From positions 1 through 64,000 of the forward strand of contig NZ_JAQLFJ010000006.1 in assembly GCF_028206795.1 (NCBI RefSeq): a stretch of DNA of 64,000 nucleotides, in the 5' to 3' direction. This DNA is from Collinsella aerofaciens. Lineage in GTDB: Bacteria; Actinomycetota; Coriobacteriia; Coriobacteriales; Coriobacteriaceae. Positions 33,871-42,871 of the stretch are shown one piece after another; positions within the stretch are counted from its first letter, which is position 1; the number at the start of each line of letters is the position of its first letter. A program made the translations under genes and the position numbers. The notes below the pieces were generated by a model. That model saw only the letters and a list, made by a program, of their open reading frames with translations. It did no database searches and had not been told where the DNA came from.

Positions 33871-33907
33871 AACCACTACAAAGGGGCCTGTCCCCTTTGT
33901 AGTGGTT
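33871..33907. repeat. ACCACCACAAAGG hairpin repeat, copy 3
   Basis: AACCACTACAAAGGGG and CCCCTTTGTAGTGGTT (16 bp) pair perfectly around CCTGT. Compared with copy 2, the C-to-T change in one arm is matched by G-to-A in the other. It lies just past the M16 peptidase stop. Confidence 0.85.
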
Positions 33908-33920
33908 TTGCTTGCTGTGG

Positions 33921-36900
33921 TTAGCCCATCAGGTCGACTACGTTAAAGCCGGCGTTGCTCTTGGCGATGACGTCTCGGCCGCCAAAGACGCAGGTGGGCG
34001 ACTCGGCTGCGATGCGCGTTACGTCGGTGCCGAGCGAGCGCAGCTCACCGGGCGTGGCGGCGAGCATCTGGGCGCGACGCTCCTCGCGCGCATGCGGATC
34101 GAGCCCGGCCAGGTAGGTCGTGTTGCGGCGCTTGGTGAGCGCATAGGGCTTCACCGGCGCGTCCATGCCGCTCACGCAGCTCACGATAAAGCCCTCAAAG
34201 GCGGCCTCGTCGGGCTCAAAGCGGCCAAGCCATGCGCCTGCACGCTCCACGCGCTCAATCGAAGGGTCAATCGCCGGGTCGCGGTAGGTGTAGAACGCCG
34301 TCTGGCGTTCGCCGGCCGCGCGGAATCCACAGCCGTACGCGCCGCCCTTCACACGGATCTCGTTCCACAGATAGTCGTAGGAGAGTGCGTTGGCAGCCAC
34401 GGCCCAAGCGCCTGTCACGTCAATGCCCAGGCGACGCGGATCGCACGCACGCGCGGCAAAGCAGATGTCGCTGGGGATCACGAAAGCCTCGTGGCGGTCG
34501 CGCGGCGCCGGCACCGCGAGCGCGTCGCGGCCGGCACCATCGCCCGCACCCAGCCCCAGGTCGCCCGCGGCATCCCAGTACGCGTCAAAGTCATCGTCGC
34601 TGCCGGTAAAGCTCGCCATGCAGCCATCGGCCACAAAGATGCGGTCTGCCAGCTCTGCAAGCTTGGCGCGCAGGCCGTCCAGGCGCTCGTCAAAGTGCTC
34701 GAGCAGATCGCGCAGGAACAGATAGAAATCCACGCCCGAAAGCTGCTCGCGCACCACGGCCGAAGGCGAGGTGTAGCTCATCGCGCGACCCAGCGCCGCC
34801 GAGTGTCCGTTGTTGATAAAGCCCTGCTCAAGCCCAATGCGAATCTGCGTGAGCACGTCGCGAACGCGGTCGGCGTCGGCGTCTGCCAACAGCGTGCTCG
34901 ACCACACCTCGCGCGGCAGGCTCGCCAGCGCGTCGATCTTTTCGGACAGGGCGCCGGCACTCACCAGCAGGTAGGGGCGCACGCCGTCTACGTCGGGCTG
35001 GGTCATGACCTCGGTCGTAAAGCTCAAAAAGCCCAGCTTGCCGGCGAGCAGGTTGTCAAGTTCCTCGGCCGAGTGCTCGCTCGTGGGCAGCTGTTTGAGC
35101 AGGCGGCAGAGCAGCGTCACGTAGGGTAGGTCCTCAAACGCGACGCAACTCAGGTCGAAATACTGCATGGCGTAGGCCAGTCGGTTGGTGGGGATGTCGT
35201 GGCGCAGGCACGGGATGGGCGCGGTCGTGTCCACAACGAGCGGCGGCTCGGGGCGTGCCTCGCCAATGTCGGACACGCGCAGGCGCGGTAGCGTGGCCTT
35301 GTCCTCGGGCGTGTCCTCGGCCTCCTGTGCGGCACGCAGCGCGGCTGTGCGCTCGACCACATCGGTCAGCTCGGCATCGGTCATGGCGTCGCGCTTGGCT
35401 GTCAGCTCGGCGGCCTCGGCACCCTCCGAACCCTCGGCGGCGTCCACCGGCACCAGCTCGACCAGCGCCATATGGTCGTTCTGCAGCACCAGCTCGCGCA
35501 GCAGGTCCTCAAAGTAACTGCCGTCCAGCTCGCCACGCAGCTCTTCGTACACCGGGCCGTACTTGAGCGCCAGCGTCGCGGCGTCGTCATCGTAGAGCCA
35601 CGTGCTCAGCGCGTCGCACGCAATGGCCACGCCGTCGGCGATGCCGTAGTCGCGCTGGCGCAGGTCGTATTCGTTGCTGCTGATGATGGCTTCCAGGCGC
35701 TCGCGCGGAATGCCGTGCTCGTGCAGGTCGCGGCAGGCGTCCTGGAACACGCGGCGCAGCTCGCGCGCCACGCCGGGCTGCGCGTTTTGCAGCATGATGA
35801 GCTCGTAGGGCTGCAGGCACTCGGCCGCGGTGTAGCTCACCACGTTGCCGCCCAGGCCTGCCGCCAGGATAGCCTTCTTAACCGGCGCCTCGTTGGAGCC
35901 CAGCAGCGCCTCAAACAGGATGTCCGCGGCGATCGTGCGCTTGCGGTCGAGTGCGCTGCCCAGCACAAGGCCCAGGCCCACCAGGGCGTTTTCGGGCGTG
36001 GTGGCCATCTCGACGCGCTTATACTCGCAGGTCACGGGCGCCTGCACGTCCAGCGGATTGGGTGCCAGCGTGGACGGGTCCTCGCCGGCGGCGACGGCTG
36101 CGTCCATGCGGCGGCTCGCGGCGCTCGGCTGCGACAGATAGCGCTCGTCCAAAAAGGCCAGTGCGCGGTCCACGTCCAGGTCGCCGTAGAGCGTGATGTA
36201 GGAGTTGGAAGGATTGTAGTGGCGAGCGTGCGTGTCCAGGAACTGCTCGTAAGTGAGCGCGGGAATCGCGCGCGGGTCGCCGCCGCTCTCGTGCGCATAG
36301 GCGGTATCGGGATAGAGCACGGCGTTGACGGCGTCGTCCAGCACGCTCATGGGGTCGGACAGCGCGCCCTTCATCTCGTTGAACACCACGCCGTTATAGC
36401 GCAGCGTGCCCTCGCGCAGGCTCGCGGAGCTGCTGTCGCCTTCGACCTCGGCGCTCTCCGGCAGGTCCAGCTCGTAGTGCCAGCCCTCCTGCTCAAAAAT
36501 GGTGGGCTTGGTATAGATGGCCGGGTTGAACACCGCGTCCAGGTACACGTCCATCAGGTTGTACAGGTCCTGCTCGTTGGTGGTGGCAACGGGGTAGATG
36601 GTCTTGTCGGGGTAGGTCATGGCGTTGAGAAACGTCTGCATGGAGCTCTTGATCAGGTCGACAAACGGCTCCTTGACGGGAAACTTGGCCGACCCGCACA
36701 GTACCGAGTGCTCAAGAATATGGAACACGCCGGTGGAATCGGCCGGCGGCGTCTTAAAGCCAATGGCAAAGGCCTTGTTCTCGTCATCGCATGCCAGGTA
36801 CAGCAGGCGAGCGCCCGAGGCGGTGTGGCGCAGCACATAGGCGTCCGAGTCGAGCTCGGGCACGGTCTCGCAGCGCTCGACGGCAAAGCCGTGGCAGGTA

Positions 36901-36959
36901 GTGCCGGGCACTAGCAGCGCGGCGGCAGCGGCGCGCGGGTCGGTTGAGGTGGTGGGCAT
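33921..36959 (-). CDS. M16-family metallopeptidase (presequence-protease-like)
   Basis: This 1012-aa protease has the inverted zinc motif HILEH at 80-84 with the downstream Glu, followed by KFPVKEPFVDLIKSSMQTFL typical of PreP/Cym1-type M16C enzymes. These large enclosed-chamber proteases degrade peptides. No signal peptide is visible, so it is probably cytoplasmic. The start was set at 36959 behind AAAGGAG; the open frame up to 37181 reads through a repeat array. A C-terminal inactive M16 half is present, as in the family. Confidence 0.88.
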   Translation of the reverse strand: MPTTSTDPRAAAAALLVPGTTCHGFAVERCETVPELDSDAYVLRHTASGARLLYLACDDENKAFAIGFKTPPADSTGVFHILEHSVLCGSAKFPVKEPFVDLIKSSMQTFLNAMTYPDKTIYPVATTNEQDLYNLMDVYLDAVFNPAIYTKPTIFEQEGWHYELDLPESAEVEGDSSSASLREGTLRYNGVVFNEMKGALSDPMSVLDDAVNAVLYPDTAYAHESGGDPRAIPALTYEQFLDTHARHYNPSNSYITLYGDLDVDRALAFLDERYLSQPSAASRRMDAAVAAGEDPSTLAPNPLDVQAPVTCEYKRVEMATTPENALVGLGLVLGSALDRKRTIAADILFEALLGSNEAPVKKAILAAGLGGNVVSYTAAECLQPYELIMLQNAQPGVARELRRVFQDACRDLHEHGIPRERLEAIISSNEYDLRQRDYGIADGVAIACDALSTWLYDDDAATLALKYGPVYEELRGELDGSYFEDLLRELVLQNDHMALVELVPVDAAEGSEGAEAAELTAKRDAMTDAELTDVVERTAALRAAQEAEDTPEDKATLPRLRVSDIGEARPEPPLVVDTTAPIPCLRHDIPTNRLAYAMQYFDLSCVAFEDLPYVTLLCRLLKQLPTSEHSAEELDNLLAGKLGFLSFTTEVMTQPDVDGVRPYLLVSAGALSEKIDALASLPREVWSSTLLADADADRVRDVLTQIRIGLEQGFINNGHSAALGRAMSYTSPSAVVREQLSGVDFYLFLRDLLEHFDERLDGLRAKLAELADRIFVADGCMASFTGSDDDFDAYWDAAGDLGLGAGDGAGRDALAVPAPRDRHEAFVIPSDICFAARACDPRRLGIDVTGAWAVAANALSYDYLWNEIRVKGGAYGCGFRAAGERQTAFYTYRDPAIDPSIERVERAGAWLGRFEPDEAAFEGFIVSCVSGMDAPVKPYALTKRRNTTYLAGLDPHAREERRAQMLAATPGELRSLGTDVTRIAAESPTCVFGGRDVIAKSNAGFNVVDLMG

Positions 36960-37047
36960 ATGCAGTCTCCTTTGACGCCCCAGCGGGGGCGAATCGAGTC
37001 GAATCCTCGAGAGTATACCCATATGGGGCCCTCGACCAATCTGCCGG

Positions 37048-37194
37048 ATGAGCGTGGATTTTCGGACACACGAGCGTGGAAATTCGGACGCCCGCCAAAT
37101 GAGTGTGGATTTTCGGACGGAATCAGCCTCAAAACGCCCAAAAACCGTCCAAATATCCACCCTCATTTCCCGACCGTCCAAAATCCACGCTCAT
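37048..37194. repeat. Array of ATGAGCGTGGATTTTCGGAC units
   Basis: Three direct units (37048-37067, 37070-37089, 37099-37118) are followed by two inverted units (37147-37166, 37176-37194). The 3+2 arrangement can fold into a long hairpin. The same unit appears at 25880-25977. It lies upstream of the M16 gene. Confidence 0.85.
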
Positions 37195-37206
37195 CCGCCG
37201 CCCGCA

Positions 37207-37442
37207 CATCTCTCATATCTCATTCGTCTCTAATACGAGAGATAACAGAAAGATGAGAGATAAATATGAGAGATAACAATGCTGCAAAGAGACAGACAAC
37301 CATGGTATTGTCTCAATATAGATTGTTTTACCAGCGAAAACATGTTTAAATGAAACAGATGACAGACATCTTATCTTTCATCTCTCACTCCTCTCTAATA
37401 TGAGAGATAACAGAAAGATGAGAGATAATTACGAGAGATAAC
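37207..37442. repeat. Two clusters of GAGAGATAA motifs upstream of the AlbA-domain gene
   Basis: GAGAGATAA occurs at 37237, 37255 and 37268, and again at 37402, 37420 and 37433, with identical internal spacing (18 and 13 bp) and a 165-bp offset. Each cluster is preceded by CATCTCTCA and CTCTAATA. The sequence between is AT-rich and probably holds the promoter. This looks like an operator array for the gene at 37504. Confidence 0.7.
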
Positions 37443-37503
37443 TGAGAGACGAAGGAAATCTATTCGCGGCATTCTTCGCAGAACCGAGCGAAAGGACGTG
37501 CAG

Positions 37504-38970
37504 ATGAACGAAAACGAACTGACCGGTCTGCTCGAGTCTTTAAGGCGCATGGGCTCGGACGATCTTAACGTTGAGGTCAAGGAGAGCGCCACGACGCTTT
37601 CCCGCGACGTATGGGAAACGGTCAGCGCTTTCGCAAACACCGCCGGCGGCATCATCGTACTCGGAGTGAGCGAGCGCGCGGGTTTTGTCCCAGTTGCAAA
37701 CTTTGAGACCGAGAAAGTGCTCAACCAATTCGTGGCGGGCATGGGCGATGCTGGCGGTCGCGGAAAGCTGGCCAATCCGCCCAAATACACCATTGAGCGC
37801 GTGGAGCTCCAGGGCACCGTGGTTCTAGTCATCGCGATTGAGGAGCTTGACCCGTCGAGCAAGCCTTGCTATGTCATGGAGCGGGGCGCTCAAGGTGGCA
37901 GCTACAAACGCATCGATGACAAAGATGTCCCGCTTTCGTCGACCGAGGTTTTGGCACTGTCGTCATATGAACGGACGAGTCCTAGCGATCGCGATGCGGT
38001 GCCCGGCACGAGTGTGGGCGATCTCGACGAGTCGCTGGTCGACCGCACGATAGAGCGTGCCTATTCGTTGACGCCTCGAGCGATGCGCGGTGCGGCGGAC
38101 AAGAAGACAAAGATGGAGCGTCTGAATTTCCTCGACTTCCAGGGCAATGTTACCAAGGCCGGCCTCCTTGCCGCGGGCGTTTACCCTCAGCAGTTCTATC
38201 CCAAGCTCTTCATTGATGTGGCTGTCCACGTGGGAACTCAAAAGGGAGCTGCGGGGCCACTAAGGTTTATGGACCGCACAATCTGTGAGGGAACGTTGGG
38301 CGAGATGATCTCGGATGCTGTCGCGGCCGTCGCCAAGAATTTGCGGCGAACCTCGACCGTCCAAGGCGTCTCGCGTGTCGACTCGCTGGAGATTCCCGAG
38401 GAGGTTCTGCGCGAGGCAATCGCCAACGCCGTAATCCATCGAGAATACGGGGATCGGTTCTGTGGACAATCGATTGCCGTCGACGTCTTTGACGATCGTG
38501 TCGAGGTGACGAATCCTGGCGGCCTTTACGGGGGAAAGACTCGCGAGAACTTGTTTGACGGCAGCTCCCGATGCCGTAACGCGACGCTCGTGAAACTCAT
38601 GTCGATTGTCCCGCTGCCGGATGGCGCAGGTTCGCCGGCTGAGGGCAATGGCTCGGGCATCCCGATGATGATCGATGCCATGCGCGCGCATGGTCTGGCC
38701 GAGCCCCTGTTCTGCCCGGGGTTCGATCGGTTCAAGGTCGTACTTTACCGTCCAAAGATCGAGCCGGTCGATCATGGCGGGGACTTGATTATGACGGCAC
38801 TCAAGCGCTACGGCGAATTGGGGACGCGCGAACTGGCGGAGCGCACGGGACTCACGGTTTCCCAGGTTAGGGCACGCGTCAATGCGCTCATTGAGCAGGG
38901 TGAGCTTGAGCCGACGGCGCCGTCGACAAGCCGCAACCGCAAATATAGACTGTCAGAGCGCGTGGAATAA
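37504..38970 (+). CDS. AlbA_2/Schlafen-like ATP-binding regulator
   Basis: This 488-aa protein has an N-terminal AlbA_2 (divergent AAA-4) domain (LNVEVKESATTLSRDVWETV, FANTAGGIIVLGVSE), then a GHKL-type ATP-binding region (EEVLREAIANAVIHREYGDR) and a C-terminal winged helix (TRELAERTGLTVSQVRARVN). Such proteins are often annotated as putative RecG-like or transcriptional regulators; biochemical function is largely unknown. ATG 37504 follows AAAGGA. The six GAGAGATAA motifs upstream suggest autoregulation. Its lower-GC leader and position beside other unassigned genes mark the start of an accessory stretch. Confidence 0.75.
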   Translation: MNENELTGLLESLRRMGSDDLNVEVKESATTLSRDVWETVSAFANTAGGIIVLGVSERAGFVPVANFETEKVLNQFVAGMGDAGGRGKLANPPKYTIERVELQGTVVLVIAIEELDPSSKPCYVMERGAQGGSYKRIDDKDVPLSSTEVLALSSYERTSPSDRDAVPGTSVGDLDESLVDRTIERAYSLTPRAMRGAADKKTKMERLNFLDFQGNVTKAGLLAAGVYPQQFYPKLFIDVAVHVGTQKGAAGPLRFMDRTICEGTLGEMISDAVAAVAKNLRRTSTVQGVSRVDSLEIPEEVLREAIANAVIHREYGDRFCGQSIAVDVFDDRVEVTNPGGLYGGKTRENLFDGSSRCRNATLVKLMSIVPLPDGAGSPAEGNGSGIPMMIDAMRAHGLAEPLFCPGFDRFKVVLYRPKIEPVDHGGDLIMTALKRYGELGTRELAERTGLTVSQVRARVNALIEQGELEPTAPSTSRNRKYRLSERVE

Positions 38971-39070
38971 ATGCGTTAGTGGACGAGGCGACCCAATAAT
39001 CGACCCTCGATTGGCGCCCACTAAGGTAAAGCGGTTGTTGCCCAGTCGACGGTGATGCTAAAGACTCGGC

Positions 39071-39562
39071 TTACGCCGGCATGGCCCCGAACCCGTCCAT
39101 CAAGAACAGCCTAAGAACCAGCTTGATGACATATCCCGGTTTGATTTCTGCCGTGCCAAAGACGCTGCGCTCGGCGAGCTCGCTGCAGTATGCGTAGATG
39201 TCGCGGATAAGGTCCGCGCCCGAAAGCGTAAACATGTAGCCTGCGTCCGAAAGCGCATTGGGCGCGGCGGGCAACTTGGCCATGTGGCAGAACGTTTGCA
39301 GGTCGGGCGCCATGGCGTTCTGGTAGTCAAGGTGGCTGCCGTCTTCTTGCGCGGCGAATTCCAGCTGGCGTACTCGATCAAGCGCCGCTGCCAGCACAAA
39401 GCTCGGTGTGGGAGCATTGACGTCCTCCGTGCTCGCCACAAGCCTGCCCGCCGCCTGCGTGACAAGCCAAGCGACCTCGCGCTGGCAACGCACGGCCTTG
39501 CGCGTAACCGGCTTGATGGACGAAGAAGAAACGCTCCCCTTAGGCGGATTCGAAGCAGCCAT
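39071..39562 (-). CDS. Conserved-looking hypothetical protein
   Basis: This 163-aa protein is not one I recognise. It is soluble and helical, with Lys/Arg-rich start (SIKPVTRKAVRCQREVAWLV) and a C-terminal segment ERSVFGTAEIKPGYVIKLVL. GGGAGGG stands before its ATG. Only 11 bp separate its start from the divergent start at 39574, so each promoter must lie within the other gene or one start is misplaced. Confidence 0.55.
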   Translation of the reverse strand: MAASNPPKGSVSSSSIKPVTRKAVRCQREVAWLVTQAAGRLVASTEDVNAPTPSFVLAAALDRVRQLEFAAQEDGSHLDYQNAMAPDLQTFCHMAKLPAAPNALSDAGYMFTLSGADLIRDIYAYCSELAERSVFGTAEIKPGYVIKLVLRLFLMDGFGAMPA

Positions 39563-39573
39563 AAGACCCTCCC

Positions 39574-40143
39574 ATGAACGACCCGGTCCAACAAGCCCGG
39601 ATGAAACACGTGCTACATCAGTATACAGGGGAGTGGGGTAGCGGGGTACAAGCGCGCCAGCGGCAAACCGAGAGCATCAACAATGTGCCTCCGCTCTATT
39701 TGGACGATGGTACGTGGGTCATTAAGTACTCGGTTCAAGCGTCGGGTACCGTTGATTTTCGAGACCAGAATTACAACCGTAAAATGCTCAACTGCATGGA
39801 ATGTGACGTCCCAGTCGGAGTCATATTTGCAACCGAGGTGGGCTATAAGGTGCTCGGCCTTGCGTTTGTTGAGCGGTTCGAGCCCGAAAACGGATGGTTT
39901 GTTCTGCACGGTCCTGTTCATAAAGGCGGACCGGACCCTCGTTTTGCGCCCGACATGAGTTATCTGAAGCACATACCCGTCGATATTGAGTTTGCCGGAC
40001 AGGGTGCGACCGACGATGAAATTTGGCTTTGGCGGTCTTTTACGATCGTGCTGTTTGATCGGATCGCGTGGCGATGCAATCTCGCACACGCCTGCCGGTG
40101 CATGCTCTTCCTGATTTGTATAGCGAGAGGGGAGCGAACGTGA
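39574..40143 (+). CDS. Unassigned protein with possible SRA-like (modified-base reading) fold
   Basis: This 189-aa protein contains a stretch (RDQNYNRKMLNCMECDVPVG, then YKVLGLAFVERFEPENGWFV and LHGPV) that resembles the SRA-like N-terminal domain found before HNH nucleases. No HNH domain follows. If the resemblance is real, this would be a stand-alone reader or a truncated nuclease. The ribosome site is unclear; ATG 39601 is an alternative start. Its stop overlaps the next start (GTGA at 40140-40143), so the two are coupled. The family call is tentative. Confidence 0.4.
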   Translation: MNDPVQQARMKHVLHQYTGEWGSGVQARQRQTESINNVPPLYLDDGTWVIKYSVQASGTVDFRDQNYNRKMLNCMECDVPVGVIFATEVGYKVLGLAFVERFEPENGWFVLHGPVHKGGPDPRFAPDMSYLKHIPVDIEFAGQGATDDEIWLWRSFTIVLFDRIAWRCNLAHACRCMLFLICIARGERT

Positions 40144-40424
40144 GCTGGCGAGGCGATATTGCGATGGGGAAGTACGGAAAACTGCCGTGCGCCCTTATAG
40201 ACAACAAAATGTTTCCGAGCGTAGAAGTTGATTGCGGGTCGTTTGTCGTCGCCTGTCCTTGCTGCGGCTCGCAAATACCGTGCCTCGACATTCGGTTCAT
40301 CGATGCGTGCGACAGACTTAGCGACGAAGTGAGAAAACGGACAGGCGTTCATATGCCGGTGTATCAGGAGAAATGCCCTGTTTGTGGCCTCGATATCGTG
40401 TACGACGCCGGCGACGAGGGATAG
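40140..40424 (+). CDS. Small zinc-ribbon protein
   Basis: This 94-aa protein has two Cys pairs, CPCCGSQIPC around residues 40-49 and CPVCGL near the C-terminus, spaced as in a zinc ribbon. GTG 40140 follows GAGAGGGGAG and overlaps the previous stop by four bases. The longer frame from 40068 lacks a ribosome site. Partner of the SRA-like protein; function unknown. Confidence 0.55.
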   Translation: MSWRGDIAMGKYGKLPCALIDNKMFPSVEVDCGSFVVACPCCGSQIPCLDIRFIDACDRLSDEVRKRTGVHMPVYQEKCPVCGLDIVYDAGDEG

Positions 40425-40462
40425 GTGATGCGGAGGAGCTGGCTGTGAAGGCATCTCTGTCC

Positions 40463-41149
40463 CTATAAATAAATCCCCTCACCGAGCTGCTTGTGGAACT
40501 TGGCGTGATGGTCGCGTGCCCAGGTAAAGAGCGCCTGGTCAAAGTCGGTGCGTGTGGCCGGGACGCCGAAGACGCCGGCAACTTCGACGCGCACAAACTC
40601 CAGTGCCGGCAGTTTGTTGATGGCAGTGAGGGCAAACGGGGACGAGGGCTCCTCGAACAGATAGCGGCTGCCTTGCAGCGCGTCGCAACTGGTGCACGTG
40701 TTGCCGAGCGACGGGGCTTTGGAGGCTCGCGCGCCTACGGGCTTGTAGCCGCAGCGCTTAGAAAGATAGTCGCGGATCTCGCCCGGCACGCAGCCAAGAG
40801 CGGGAACAATGGCGAGCGCGTTGGCATTGGCCGTGTCGATGGTAATGTGCCCGGCTTCGTTGGGCGCGTGCGCGATGGCGATGCCCTTGTCGTCATCGAT
40901 TCGATAGGGAATGCCGAAGGCCGCGACCGAGGTCTCTTTGTGACACTTCCAGCACTCGCGCTTGCCCAGTACTAGATATATATACGGCGCTGAGGGGTCG
41001 GATCGGTCAACACCGGGCAGCCACTCGGCAAAGGGCTCGGGGTTGACGCCGCTGGGTACATACCAGATCTTCTTGGTCCGGTCCCATTTGGCGCCCAGCG
41101 CCTTGGCTTCTTCTTTGTGCGAAAAGGGGACATCGAGCTCGGTGCGCAT
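40463..41149 (-). CDS. DUF5710-domain protein
   Basis: This 228-aa protein starts with a DUF5710-type module (RTELDVPFSHKEEAKALGAK, WDRTKKIWYVP), seen fused to primase/TOPRIM or ssDNA-handling proteins in mobile elements. A zinc-like pair CWKC follows at about residue 72, and two further Cys (TCTSC) at about 160. No catalytic motif was recognised. The start at 41149 follows AAGGAG. It is convergent with the zinc-ribbon gene. Confidence 0.6.
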   Translation of the reverse strand: MRTELDVPFSHKEEAKALGAKWDRTKKIWYVPSGVNPEPFAEWLPGVDRSDPSAPYIYLVLGKRECWKCHKETSVAAFGIPYRIDDDKGIAIAHAPNEAGHITIDTANANALAIVPALGCVPGEIRDYLSKRCGYKPVGARASKAPSLGNTCTSCDALQGSRYLFEEPSSPFALTAINKLPALEFVRVEVAGVFGVPATRTDFDQALFTWARDHHAKFHKQLGEGIYL

Positions 41150-41436
41150 GGCGGCTCCTTGGTGCTGCAGGTGCGAGTGGCTCAAGGATACCGCAGGGCG
41201 CAGACATCGCGGCGTTTTGTTGAGAAGTTGCGGCGCGGACTGCTTGGTTACGCCGTTAGATAAATTGGCAAGTAGATGGTCGGCTTTTGACCAGTTGGGC
41301 GGTTGGAGCAGCTTGCGGCGCAGTTTTGTGCCTGGCTATTGTTGATGTTGGGGTATTGAATATATTTGGCTGCCATTCGTCAGGTGAATTGTTGTTACGT
41401 TGCGATGACGGTTGGAACTGCCAGCGGATTTAGCGA

Positions 41437-41478
41437 CAAAAAACAAAACAGCCCAGAGGACATAGCCTCTGAGCTGCG
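41437..41478 (-). terminator. Intrinsic terminator after tRNA-Val
   Basis: On the minus strand CAGCTCAGAGG pairs with CCTCTGGGCTG and is followed by TTTTGTTTTTT. The 335-bp gap 41150-41484 otherwise holds only the promoter region of the DUF5710 gene. Confidence 0.85.
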
Positions 41479-41484
41479 AACATT

Positions 41485-41559
41485 TGGTGGGCGTTAGAAG
41501 ATTTGAACTTCTGACCTCTTCCGTGTCAGGGAAGCGCTCTCCCCCTGAGCTAAACGCCC
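41485..41559 (-). tRNA. tRNA-Val (anticodon GAC)
   Basis: Minus-strand sequence folds as a cloverleaf: acceptor stem GGGCGTT with AACGCCC, D-arm TAGCTCAGGGGGAGAGC, anticodon loop CTGACAC with GAC, and T-arm GAAGTTCAAATCTTC. The discriminator is A and CCA is encoded. Confidence 0.95.
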
Positions 41560-41588
41560 GATCAAGGGTGCGCAAGCGCGCAAGGGAT

Positions 41589-41617
41589 AATATAACGGAG
41601 CCTGAACTCGGTGGCAA
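41589..41617 (-). promoter_or_regulatory. Promoter of tRNA-Val
   Basis: TTGCCA (complement of 41612-41617) and TATATT (complement of 41589-41594) are 17 bp apart and 30 bp upstream of the tRNA. Confidence 0.6.
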
Positions 41618-41848
41618 GAACATTTTTAAAAATCGCTTACATTGTGGAATTCGGGGGCTTTGTCATATCCATTTCAAAAGAGCCTGCTGCCGCGATTTGA
41701 CTGTCGCATAATGCAAGGCCATTGCGGTATCGAGCTATGGAAAGACGTCTGCGGAATTGTCCTACCGATAAGCGGACAAGCCTCCAGCTGGTGCCTTCGC
41801 CGTGGTAAGGTAAGCCGAATTGTTTCCAGGCTGCTTCGAGGGAATGGA

Positions 41849-42871
41849 ATGAGCAAAGAGCGTGTCGAGCAGGTCGAAGGCGCAGGGGCTTCGGTGCCGA
41901 TGACCGATATATCGAACATTGATGTGCCCGAGGGCACCGATGAGCTCAGCCGTAGCACCCGCCGCGCTTGGCGCGAGCGCCTGAACAGCGCTTCGACGCG
42001 CAAGATGATCACGGGCGTCTTGGCTACGCTGGTGGGCGGTTCGTTTTGGGGCTTCTCGGGCACCAGCGCGAGCTTTCTGTTCGATACCTACCACGTCGAC
42101 ACCTTGTGGCTTATGAGCGTGCGTCAGATTCTCGCCGGTCTACTCTTTATGGCTGTGGTTGTTACGCGCGACCGCGAGCGCCTGATTAAGCTCTGGACCA
42201 CACCCGCCGATCGCAAGCAGCTGCTGCTCTTTACCGCCTTTGGTCTGCTGTTCAACCAGTTTTGTTATCTTTCGGCCGTGCGCCTGACCAATGCCGGAAC
42301 CGCGACGGTGCTCCAATGCCTGCAACTGGTCATCATTATGGGCTACACCTGCGTGATCGACCATCGCATGCCTCGCGTGCGTGAGGCCGTTGGCATTGGG
42401 TTGGCCCTGGGCGGCACCTTTTTAATCGCTACCGGCGGCGACCCTACCAGTCTGAGCATATCGCCGCTTGGCCTGGTCGCAGGCCTTATGTGTGCGGTCA
42501 GCGCCACGTGTATGGCGGTGATTCCCGCCAAGATCCTGCCCGAATACGGCAGCCCCATCGTCACGGGCTCGGCAATGCTCACGGCGGGCGTGGTCTCGTG
42601 CGTCTTCGTGCAGCCTTGGGCGCATATGCCGGCACTCGACGCTGCCGGCGTCGAGGCGCTCGCGGTATTCGTGGTTATCGGCTCGTTTTTTGCTTACATG
42701 CTCTATATGCAGGGCGTTAAGGACATCGGCTCGGTGCGTGCGAGCCTCATCGGAACTGTGGAGCCGGTTTCGGCGACCATCACCAGCGCCGTTATGCTGG
42801 GCACGGTGTTTTTGCCGACCGACCTTATCGGCTTTGCCATGATCATCGTGATGATGTTCCTCACGGTGTAG
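41849..42871 (+). CDS. EamA/DMT-family transporter
   Basis: This 340-aa ten-helix transporter has two EamA repeats (TGVLATLVGGSFWGFSGTSA and PLGLVAGLMCAVSATCMAVI). It starts with a 45-residue polar region. ATG 41849 follows GAGGGAA; the frame remains open to 41642 but has no other ribosome site. It is a distant paralog of the transporter at 17567. Substrate unknown. The 290-bp gap upstream contains the tRNA-Val promoter on the other strand and no further gene. Confidence 0.82.
   Translation: MSKERVEQVEGAGASVPMTDISNIDVPEGTDELSRSTRRAWRERLNSASTRKMITGVLATLVGGSFWGFSGTSASFLFDTYHVDTLWLMSVRQILAGLLFMAVVVTRDRERLIKLWTTPADRKQLLLFTAFGLLFNQFCYLSAVRLTNAGTATVLQCLQLVIIMGYTCVIDHRMPRVREAVGIGLALGGTFLIATGGDPTSLSISPLGLVAGLMCAVSATCMAVIPAKILPEYGSPIVTGSAMLTAGVVSCVFVQPWAHMPALDAAGVEALAVFVVIGSFFAYMLYMQGVKDIGSVRASLIGTVEPVSATITSAVMLGTVFLPTDLIGFAMIIVMMFLTV

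Noticed and set aside
37207..37442. GAGAGATAA clusters as a CRISPR array
   Set aside because: Repeat units are too short (9 bp), spacing is 13-18 bp and the two clusters are copies of one another; no cas gene is present.
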